A stretch of DNA of 53,890 nucleotides, from the NCBI GenBank assembly GCA_003597995.1, contig QZJY01000060.1:1-53890 (forward strand). Reading direction: 5' to 3'. Source of the stretch: Dehalococcoidia bacterium (GTDB taxonomy: Bacteria > Chloroflexota > Dehalococcoidia > Dehalococcoidales > UBA1222). Position 1 is the stretch's first letter. Every line of letters starts with the position of its first letter. This document shows, piece after piece, positions 49,037 to 53,890 of the stretch. The position numbers and the translations under genes are program-made. The notes below the pieces were generated by a model that saw only the letters and a program-made list of their open reading frames with translations, was not told the origin of the DNA and searched no databases.

Positions 49037-49345
49037 ATGATAAACGGAGTAAGAAACGCGGTGCTTGTCTGCGCCTTACTGGCCGCGCCATTGGTGGCTG
49101 GCAATAAGGCGGAAGGCAAGCCGGATACTACAAAGCTGGACACCTTGCTGGTCAAGGTAGAACAACTCAAAATGGAACAGATGGAGACTAAGGCCCGGCT
49201 GCTGTCTATCCGCAGATTCCTGATAGCGGAAGCCTATGCCGCCGAGCCGGACAGTGTCAGGCGGGACTCGTTGACGACTATAGTAGAGAGCGACACCCTT
49301 ATTGCCCGAAGGATTGCCGCAGATGGACGAAGAAACCAGAAGTGA
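49037..49345 (+). CDS. Exported small protein, spanin-like candidate, 102 aa
   Basis: ATG 49037 (or GTG 49034) after AGGGAGGAAC. The signal MINGVRNAVLVCALLAAPLV then AGN is followed by a helical, charged segment (DTLLVKVEQLKMEQMETKAR) likely coiled coil. The location just before a membrane protein and an endolysin suggests a periplasmic lysis component such as a spanin. There is no lipobox Cys at the cleavage site, so it is not a classical o-spanin. Confidence 0.55.
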   Translation: MINGVRNAVLVCALLAAPLVAGNKAEGKPDTTKLDTLLVKVEQLKMEQMETKARLLSIRRFLIAEAYAAEPDSVRRDSLTTIVESDTLIARRIAADGRRNQK

Positions 49346-49625
49346 ATTGGATAAACAGCTTGACTTTATCAAGTCGAGAGCCAGTAAGGATGAGGTAAAT
49401 CATCTGCGTTCCGCTTTCTATTGGGTGATCGGCACCGCCGCCCTGGCTGCGCTGACTGCCGTAGGCGCTGGATTTTCCAGCTATAGTTCGTATGGCAGCG
49501 CCGACCGCAGGATCGCGGTAGTCGAAATCCAGTTGACCGGCATCAACGCCCGGCAGGTGGAGAACAACGAGATACTGAAAGAGATAGAACGCCTGCTAAG
49601 GGACAAGCACAATGCGATTGACTGA
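49323..49625 (+). CDS. Membrane-anchored coiled-coil protein, lysis region, 100 aa
   Basis: ATG 49323 overlaps the previous gene by 23 nt (alternative ATG 49302). Helical N-terminus (EETRSELDKQLDFIKSR), one membrane segment at ~34-56 (FYWVIGTAALAALTAVGAGF) and a C-terminal coiled coil (VEIQLTGINARQVENNEILK). Such architecture fits a holin-like or i-spanin-like protein. The overlapping pair 49037/49323 recalls nested lysis genes. Assignment by context only. Confidence 0.6.
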   Translation: MDEETRSELDKQLDFIKSRASKDEVNHLRSAFYWVIGTAALAALTAVGAGFSSYSSYGSADRRIAVVEIQLTGINARQVENNEILKEIERLLRDKHNAID

Positions 49626-50094
49626 GCACTTTACGCTTCGGGAGTTCCGCTGCCACTGTGGTTGCGGAGCCGAGAAGGACTGGGTCGAGGAAATAAAAAA
49701 GACGGCCGAGATACTTGAACTGCTGCGCCAGCGCATCAATACCAAGCAGGAGTATGTCAAGTACCGCAAGTTGCTGGATGACCAGTCGTATCGTGAGTTG
49801 TCGATAGCCATAAGCTGCGGAGTACGGTGCCCGAAGCATAACGCGGCAGTTGGTGGAGCGGGGAAGAGTCAGCACTTATCAGAGATAGATAAGGCTGTAC
49901 GCGAAGTGGCTTATGGTGGTGCTGCCGACACATCCGTTCCAGGCTTACCGGCTCCACTATGGTACGCCGAAACCGAGGGATTCTTCAAAGGCAGAATCCT
50001 TTACATAAAGAAGAAGTTCGTTCACGTTGACCGCCGGGTAGGAAACGCCTACTCCGCTATCAACGATCCACAAAACGCTGAGAAGGAGGCGTAA
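49612..50094 (+). CDS. Peptidase M15-type endolysin
   Basis: 160 aa, overlapping the previous gene by 14 nt. LTEHFTLREFRCHCGCG at 3-19 and AISCGVRCPKHNAAVGGAGK at 66-85 match phage L-Ala-D-Glu/D-Ala-D-Ala peptidases of the M15 family. Predicted zinc ligands are H88 (KSQH), D106 (AADTSV) and H138 (FVHVD), with D140 adjacent. The H88-D106 spacing is about ten residues longer than usual because SEIDKAVREVAYGG is inserted. It cleaves peptidoglycan cross-bridge peptides at lysis. No signal, so it needs a holin. Confidence 0.85.
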   Translation: MRLTEHFTLREFRCHCGCGAEKDWVEEIKKTAEILELLRQRINTKQEYVKYRKLLDDQSYRELSIAISCGVRCPKHNAAVGGAGKSQHLSEIDKAVREVAYGGAADTSVPGLPAPLWYAETEGFFKGRILYIKKKFVHVDRRVGNAYSAINDPQNAEKEA

Positions 50095-50095
50095 T

Positions 50096-50335
50096 ATGGA
50101 ACAGGTATATGCAGCTTGGGATTATATCATCACCAACTGGCAGGTGATCGCACTGGTGATAGTGCCGTTCCTTTCGACCCTGGTGCTGAAACTGGGACGC
50201 ATCGGATGGCTTCTCAATCAAGTCCTTGCCCGTGTCAAGGACGGTAGCCTGTCGGTTCAGGAAAAAGCTGACACGTTTGATGATGTCATATCTGTTTTCC
50301 GTGGCTGGCTGCCCAACCGCAGTAAAAAGGAGTAA
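50096..50335 (+). CDS. Holin-like small membrane protein, 79 aa
   Basis: Starts 1 bp after the endolysin stop, with AAGGAGGCGTAAT upstream. One membrane segment at ~15-33 (WQVIALVIVPFLSTLVLKLG) and a charged C-terminus (NRSKKE). Size, topology and adjacency to the endolysin suggest a holin, but sequence alone is not diagnostic. Confidence 0.6.
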   Translation: MEQVYAAWDYIITNWQVIALVIVPFLSTLVLKLGRIGWLLNQVLARVKDGSLSVQEKADTFDDVISVFRGWLPNRSKKE

Positions 50336-50338
50336 CCC

Positions 50339-50512
50339 GTGGCAAAAAGGAAATGGTGGCAGTACCTGCTTTTCTTCGTCCGTGCCGCCGCAGATGAGGT
50401 CGAAAGCGGCAATATCGGAGCAGGAAAGAAAACCGCCAAGGGCGGCGAGATTGTCGGCAAAGCCCTTGACGGCGTTATCGAAGCGACTGATGACCAGAAC
50501 AGCCCTGCTTAG
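50339..50512 (+). CDS. Small late protein, 57 aa, GTG start
   Basis: GTG at 50339 with AAAAAGGAGTAACCC upstream. Sequence begins MAKRKWWQYLLFFVRAAADE: a basic/aromatic start, a short hydrophobic stretch, then a Gly/Ala/Lys-rich helix (GNIGAGKKTAKGGEIVGKAL). Last gene of the late operon; its stop lies inside the terminator hairpin. Possibly lysis-related. Not recognised. Confidence 0.55.
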   Translation: MAKRKWWQYLLFFVRAAADEVESGNIGAGKKTAKGGEIVGKALDGVIEATDDQNSPA

Positions 50513-50527
50513 GTGGGGCTGTTTTAC
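50498..50527 (+). terminator. Late-operon terminator between convergent genes
   Basis: AACAGCCC (50498-50505) pairs with GGGCTGTT (50516-50523) and is followed by TT. It overlaps the stops of both convergent genes (50512 plus, 50524 minus). The T-run is modest but position and stem are convincing. Confidence 0.75.
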
Positions 50528-50745
50528 TCTCCCTGCGTCCGTTCCTTGAGTATCGCCAGAACCCGCTCGGCAGATTTTCGCAACTGTTTCTTGCGATCCA
50601 TAATGGGAAAATCAGAATCCGTCTCAATGTTTAACCGCTTGCACGTTATATCCACTGCGTCACTGTAAACCCATAGCGTCACCTTGACGGGAGCCACAAA
50701 TGACAATATGGATATTTCGTCCAACATCTCAGCAAACTTAGACAT
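50524..50745 (-). CDS. Hypothetical protein, 73 aa
   Basis: ATG at 50745 preceded on the minus strand by TAGGAGGGAAGT. MSKFAEMLDEISILSFVAPV, then a beta region and a basic helical C-terminus (MDRKKQLRKSAERVLAILKE). Last gene of the minus-strand recombination operon. Unknown function. Confidence 0.65.
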   Translation of the reverse strand: MSKFAEMLDEISILSFVAPVKVTLWVYSDAVDITCKRLNIETDSDFPIMDRKKQLRKSAERVLAILKERTQGE

Positions 50746-50754
50746 ACTTCCCTC

Positions 50755-50991
50755 CTACGAGTTGGCTTTAACGAACGCCGCCATCTCCTTAAGCATGTCC
50801 GGCGTTATCTTTTCAATGCCGTTCAACTGGCGGTAGACCTTGCTCAGATCGAGCTTGCGTTCCTCGGCAAACTTGCGCCGCGAACCCCACTTGCGGCCAT
50901 AAAGTTTCTCCAGAAAATCAACGAAGTTCAACCGCTTGAGTTCCATGTTCAAATCTGGCTCGACATGAATTGATTTCTTTTCCCTCGGCAT
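50755..50991 (-). CDS. Small HTH (XRE/Cro-like) protein, 78 aa
   Basis: Start at ATG 50991 (GGTGAGTAAT upstream); an in-frame ATG at 51003 overlaps recT. A helix-turn-helix is suggested by SRRKFAEERKLDLSKVYRQL followed by NGIEKITPDMLKEMAAFV, matching the XRE pattern (helix 2, recognition helix, then I-x-P-x-x-L). The basic N-terminus (MPREKKSIHVEP) may contact DNA. It could regulate this operon or the early/late switch. No operator identified in the window. Confidence 0.6.
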   Translation of the reverse strand: MPREKKSIHVEPDLNMELKRLNFVDFLEKLYGRKWGSRRKFAEERKLDLSKVYRQLNGIEKITPDMLKEMAAFVKANS

Positions 50992-50992
50992 A

Positions 50993-52024
50993 TTACTCAC
51001 CATCCTTGTTGAGTATTTGCAGTATGGACTTGGCTTCGTCCTGCGTCAAGTCCGTATCGTATAACTTCCTGATGCCCAACTTCTCCTTGGCCTCGATCAC
51101 TTCCCGTTCGGAAAAGATAGCCATCGCAGCCTTGAGCCGTCCCTTGTAGTCAGCAACCGGCAACGCCTCCTCCTTCGGCTTGCGTCCACGCTTGGCCGGG
51201 GCAGGCCCTTCGACTTCGCCAGTCGATTCGTTGATGGTCTCAGCAGGCGGCTCCTCGGCAACAGGCGTAGCCACTTTTGCCGCCAGCTTATCGGCCAGCT
51301 TGCTGGTCTTTTCTCCATCTTCCATCGGCTCGATCTCAAAGTCCACCATGCCGACAGCCTTATTGTCAGCCTCGATAGCCTTGTCCAGCAGGTCACTGCT
51401 ACTCGGCAGGTACTTGAACAGGCGGCGCACCACAGTCTTGCGGGCCATCTCCATGTAGTCCGTGACCCACGGCCCATTGTTAGCGGCCTTGCTACGCTTG
51501 CGGATAGCGTCCACCTGTTCAATGCTCATAAATTCAAACTGGCTGGTGCCATCGTTAAAGTGGGCCACGGCATAAACGCCAATCGGCTTGCCAGTGGGCT
51601 TGCGTATCTCTGGAACGTGAACGAGCTTTGGCGTTGTACCAAATTCCATCTCGAAGCGGTCGGCATCGTGAACGATATGTGCCTCTATCTGAGACACATC
51701 GCCAGTGCGCTTGGCGAGGTCGATCATTCCGCGAAACCCTGGCATCATCTGAGCGGACGTGCCGTATTTTACGAGGTAGGCGTGCCCCCTTGCGGGCGTA
51801 AAATCTAAGCCGAGTTCTGCGGCATTGACCACAGCCGTGAACAGTGACAGCGGAGTACACTCTTGCAGGTTGCGGTCACGGGCCACTGCCAGCATGGCAC
51901 TCTTAAGAAAGCGCTCCACGTTGACATGGCTCGGCAGCATGGATGCGATCTCAGGCCGCTTGACTTCGATGTACTCCTTCAACGTCTTGGGCTGTACGAC
52001 AGCAACATCAGTTCCGTTCGACAT
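50993..52024 (-). CDS. recT: RecT-family single-strand annealing protein
   Basis: 343 aa from ATG 52024, with AAGGAGAGTAAGA upstream; the frame open to 52180 overlaps another gene and lacks a site. KTLKEYIEVKRPEIASMLPS, FTPARGHAYLVKYGTSAQMM, PGFRGMIDLAKRTGDVSQIE and ARKTVVRRLFKYLP are diagnostic of the RecT/Redbeta annealase fold. The C-terminal ~90 residues are acidic and Ala/Pro-rich, with a basic RGRKPK patch, perhaps for SSB interaction. Works with the exonuclease encoded upstream (52211-53176) in recombination-dependent replication and repair. Confidence 0.9.
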   Translation of the reverse strand: MSNGTDVAVVQPKTLKEYIEVKRPEIASMLPSHVNVERFLKSAMLAVARDRNLQECTPLSLFTAVVNAAELGLDFTPARGHAYLVKYGTSAQMMPGFRGMIDLAKRTGDVSQIEAHIVHDADRFEMEFGTTPKLVHVPEIRKPTGKPIGVYAVAHFNDGTSQFEFMSIEQVDAIRKRSKAANNGPWVTDYMEMARKTVVRRLFKYLPSSSDLLDKAIEADNKAVGMVDFEIEPMEDGEKTSKLADKLAAKVATPVAEEPPAETINESTGEVEGPAPAKRGRKPKEEALPVADYKGRLKAAMAIFSEREVIEAKEKLGIRKLYDTDLTQDEAKSILQILNKDGE

Positions 52025-52211
52025 TCTTACTCTCCTTCTCATAAAGAAACATACCTTCGTTGAACAGATTGCACAGCACGCCACCCTGAAAGCATAGTAT
52101 AAATGCGGCTGGCCGTGGCTTGCCCCACCAATTCGGAACAATAACCGAACGCTTGGATTGAGCAGCGACCTTAAGGTCATTGAGACTCTTGATCTGCCTA
52201 CCGAGAGCCAT
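52008..52211 (-). CDS. Hypothetical protein between exonuclease and recT, 67 aa
   Basis: ATG at 52211 overlaps the exonuclease stop (TGATGG), with GGAGAGGC upstream; GTG 52214 is also possible. It overlaps recT by 17 nt, so translation is coupled on both sides. Sequence ALGRQIKSLNDLKVAAQSKR, VIVPNWWGKPRPAAFILCFQ. Not recognised. Conserved placement inside a recombinase operon suggests an accessory role. Confidence 0.6.
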   Translation of the reverse strand: MALGRQIKSLNDLKVAAQSKRSVIVPNWWGKPRPAAFILCFQGGVLCNLFNEGMFLYEKESKNVERN

Positions 52212-53176
52212 CACGCCTCTCCTTGCTTAATCCTTGGGGTTCTGGATACGGACTCCTTCAGGAACGAATTGTATATCTCAGGGGCTTCGGCCTTGAGTCT
52301 GCTCTGATCGAGTATCGACTTCACGGTCGGGAAGTAGGTGAGCACCCGGCCATCGAGTAGTTTCACGCCTTCCGCATCACCGAGCGGGGTCAGGACACGG
52401 GACAGCGCTTCCTTTTCCAGCTTCTCGGCCTCCAGCCGGGCCGTGCGCTTGGCATCCCAGTCATTGATAAGGTCATCCGGTACGGTAGCCCAAGATTGCG
52501 GCTGGCGAATAACGCGCTTGATAATATCAAGACCGCCGAGGCCGAAGGAATCTTCGGGCGGCTGGACTTTCGGGATGACATAGGTATTCCAGAAGGCAGT
52601 CGCCTGCGCGATGATCGCCTGTATGATCTGTTCGTTGCGCTCGACCTTGTATAGCTCCCTCTTGAGTCCCATGCGACCGAGCAACGCTACGACATGGACG
52701 CGCTTGAGGTTGTGGCAAGCAATTTGGGCTTGGCACTGAAGGATCACGCGGCTCGGAATTTGATCTGTTCCCGGCTCTCCCCATTCGTTATCCTTGCCGC
52801 CAAATTCCATGTCGTTTATGCTGGTCGTTTTCGCTTCTATGGCTTCACCCAGGCTTAGTTCGTACTCATCATCGCTGACAATGAGCGCATCCAGCGTTGC
52901 GGCAAGGATGGGACACTGAGGATGGATGGCGAACAGTCGTTCGGGTTCCACCGTAGCCTGTACCCCAAGTTCCCGTATAGCATACTTAATCAGCGGCTCT
53001 TCAAAGTCGTCGCCCATTTCACCCGCCGCCGTGTTTAACTCCTTGTGTTCCAGCGGGAAGGTTTTCATCAACCACAGGTCTGTACCAGTGAGCTTAATAT
53101 GCTCTCCGAAAAGAGCCGGAACCTCAGATGCTCCAATATAATGCGCCCGCCCGGCAAGCTGTTCCTTTGTAAGCAT
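52211..53176 (-). CDS. YqaJ-type viral recombinase exonuclease (lambda Exo-like)
   Basis: 321 aa. The N-terminal RAHYIGASEVPALFGEH is the YqaJ signature; GEMGDDFEEPLIKYAI, ILAATLDALIV (catalytic Asp), GEAIEAKTTS (E-x-K) and IPSRVILQCQAQIACHNLKR (conserved Gln) complete the PD-(D/E)xK nuclease core. It digests one strand from double-strand ends to load the RecT annealase. The C-terminal third is helical. ATG 53176 overlaps the previous stop (TAATG). Confidence 0.88.
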   Translation of the reverse strand: MLTKEQLAGRAHYIGASEVPALFGEHIKLTGTDLWLMKTFPLEHKELNTAAGEMGDDFEEPLIKYAIRELGVQATVEPERLFAIHPQCPILAATLDALIVSDDEYELSLGEAIEAKTTSINDMEFGGKDNEWGEPGTDQIPSRVILQCQAQIACHNLKRVHVVALLGRMGLKRELYKVERNEQIIQAIIAQATAFWNTYVIPKVQPPEDSFGLGGLDIIKRVIRQPQSWATVPDDLINDWDAKRTARLEAEKLEKEALSRVLTPLGDAEGVKLLDGRVLTYFPTVKSILDQSRLKAEAPEIYNSFLKESVSRTPRIKQGEA

Positions 53177-53319
53177 TAAAACTCCTCTCCGCTATCTTCC
53201 GTGTCATAGACTTCTTCCAGCAAGTCTTCCATCTTGCAGCCGACATCGCCCGGCTCCATGCCATCCTCAATACTGGCGATCAGCTTGCGTAACTCGCAGA
53301 TAAGTTCATGTCTGTTCAT
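53176..53319 (-). CDS. Acidic microprotein, 47 aa
   Basis: ATG 53319 overlaps the stop of the upstream gene (ATGA), with AGGAG 7 nt away; a second ATG at 53325 is too close to that site. MNRHELICELRKLIASIEDG, then a very acidic tail (EEVYDTEDSGEEF). Helical and probably a small protein-binding factor. Ends in a TAATG junction with the exonuclease. Confidence 0.6.
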   Translation of the reverse strand: MNRHELICELRKLIASIEDGMEPGDVGCKMEDLLEEVYDTEDSGEEF

Positions 53320-53504
53320 CTCCATACTCCTATCCATCCGGGGTGGCCGAAAGTTACTTGACGCTGGTAGGTCTCAGTATGCCCGCATTTCAGGCAGCGC
53401 CGGACATCACCTACCTGCGGATCATGGTGGGCACGGTCATACTCCCATTCATGGTCACAGCTTGCCTTCGTTCCAGCCGACCACCAGTCATTGTGGGGTT
53501 GCAT
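53316..53504 (-). CDS. Zinc-ribbon-like protein, 62 aa
   Basis: ATG 53504 overlaps the upstream gene (alternative start 53528). A putative metal site is made by CDHEW at ~16 and CLKCGH at ~37; aromatic residues flank it (WEYDRAHH, HPGWIGVWR). A recognised family is not apparent. Its stop is coupled to the next start. Confidence 0.6.
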   Translation of the reverse strand: MQPHNDWWSAGTKASCDHEWEYDRAHHDPQVGDVRRCLKCGHTETYQRQVTFGHPGWIGVWR

Positions 53505-53890
53505 CTTCTGCCTCGATAATCTTGCCATTTTTTAGGGTGTAATAGACATCCTCTTTGATTGTTTTCCCGTCTACGGGAACCGCTCTCATCCCCTTGATTT
53601 GCCACTCGCCATCAGCATTGCGTTCGCGCTCGGTAAGCACAATCCAGTCGGTAAGCCGCCCCCGCGCCCTACCGTCAACGCCCGTGACTAACGCCACCGA
53701 ATGTTTACCCTCGGCACTCGCCGCGCCACTGTCCCCGGTAGCACTCGCCGCGCCCCTGTACCCGGTAGCACTCGCCGCGCCACTGTCCCCGGTAGCACTC
53801 GCCGCGCCCCTGTCCCCGGTAGCACTCGCCGCGCCCCTGTCCCCGGTAGCACTCGCCGCGCCACTGTCCCCGGTAGCACTCGCCGCGCCC
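53488..53890 (-). CDS. 9-residue-repeat protein, partial (N-terminus off the right edge)
   Basis: Open for 134 codons from the right edge to the stop at 53488. The visible N-terminal part is six copies of a GAASATG(D/Y)(S/R) repeat. It continues into EGKHSVALVTGVDGRARGRL, TDWIVLTERERNADGEWQIK and VDGKTIKEDVYYTLKNGKII, the C-terminal domain I associate with repeat proteins of gut and environmental phages (DUF7666-like). A GTG at 53697 could serve as an internal start but the repeats are in frame, so the longer gene is preferred. Function unknown; repeats may form a beta-solenoid. Confidence 0.75.
   Translation of the reverse strand, partial: GAASATGDSGAASATGDRGAASATGDRGAASATGDSGAASATGYRGAASATGDSGAASAEGKHSVALVTGVDGRARGRLTDWIVLTERERNADGEWQIKGMRAVPVDGKTIKEDVYYTLKNGKIIEAEDATPQ
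53714..53890. repeat. 27-bp tandem repeats at the right edge
   Basis: About six and a half near-identical 27-bp units of the form GGTAGCACTCGCCGCGCC plus a variable 9-mer (ACTGTCCCC, CCTGTCCCC or CCTGTACCC). Variation falls at two codons of the encoded 9-residue repeat. They run to the window end, so the copy number is incomplete. Confidence 0.93.

Noticed and set aside
53714-53890. CRISPR-like array at the right edge
   Set aside because: The 27-bp units are contiguous with no spacers and encode an in-frame 9-residue protein repeat. The alternative 63-aa frame in the same repeats (LPGTGARRV) is the wrong frame.
1-53890. Circular or terminally redundant genome
   Set aside because: The AT-rich left end and the GC-rich repeat at the right end share no sequence, and both ends cut through genes. 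The window does not look like a closed genome.

Overview
The window is a tailed-phage genome segment of podovirus type, apart from its extreme left end. Evidence for this includes a terminase small subunit, large subunit, portal, major capsid protein, P22-like neck proteins (gp4-like and gp10-like), ejection proteins including a giant polyvalent protein, a tailspike-type head-binding protein, and an M15 endolysin with small membrane proteins. No tape-measure, sheath or tail-tube gene is visible. The genetic code is standard (TAA, TGA and TAG all end genes). Ribosome-binding sites are strong and purine-rich (AAGGGGG or GGAGG), and most small genes are coupled through ATGA, TAATG or TGATG junctions. 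The host is unknown. Sec- and Tat-like signal peptides, a propeller protein of the type common in Bacteroidota-like bacteria, and peptidoglycan lysis genes point to a bacterium, probably diderm; this is inference.

Layout. (1) 1-1480 is very AT-rich. It holds one long minus-strand coiled-coil reading frame that runs off the left edge, then a low-complexity stretch joined in frame to the terminase small subunit (to 2072). This part may be foreign or an assembly chimera. (2) 2.2-14.4 kb carries one minus-strand gene and then a long plus-strand array of mostly tiny accessory genes. Recognisable products are a GGQ release-factor-like protein, a C5-methyltransferase-like protein, an Acb2-type anti-CBASS protein, a metallophosphoesterase and a HAD/dNMP-kinase fusion. 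Several start from promoters TTG(A/C)CT-N16/17-TATA(A/C/T)T followed by an ACAACAA leader. At least three non-coding intervals have strong RNA structure (5377-5808, 9221-9782, 11039-11127). (3) 14.4-24.1 kb: exported propeller protein, large terminase, portal, three class II tRNAs (Ser, Ser, Tyr), a structured RNA with terminator, GroES-like co-chaperonin and scaffold-like proteins. (4) 24.1-37.2 kb: decoration protein, capsid, two beta-helix proteins, an Ig-like repeat protein, three gp4-like neck paralogues, a gp10-like protein and ejection proteins. Several neck proteins carry inserted Ig-like or jelly-roll domains. (5) 37.2-50.5 kb: 2490-residue polyvalent ejection protein, tailspike/fibre proteins, exported proteins and the lysis cassette, ending in a terminator at 50498-50527. 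(6) 50.5-53.9 kb, minus strand: small HTH protein, RecT annealing protein, YqaJ-type exonuclease, and a 9-residue-repeat protein that runs off the right edge.

How they work together. The minus-strand right arm and the small-gene array look like early functions: recombination, nucleotide metabolism and host-defence evasion. The plus-strand block from about 14.4 to 50.5 kb is the late packaging, head, neck, ejection, receptor-binding and lysis programme. DNA polymerase and other replication genes are not in the window and presumably lie beyond the right edge.

The most noteworthy points are the nested domain insertions in the neck proteins, the ornate non-coding RNA candidates, the Acb2 homologue, the export signals on several late proteins, and the abrupt AT-rich left end.
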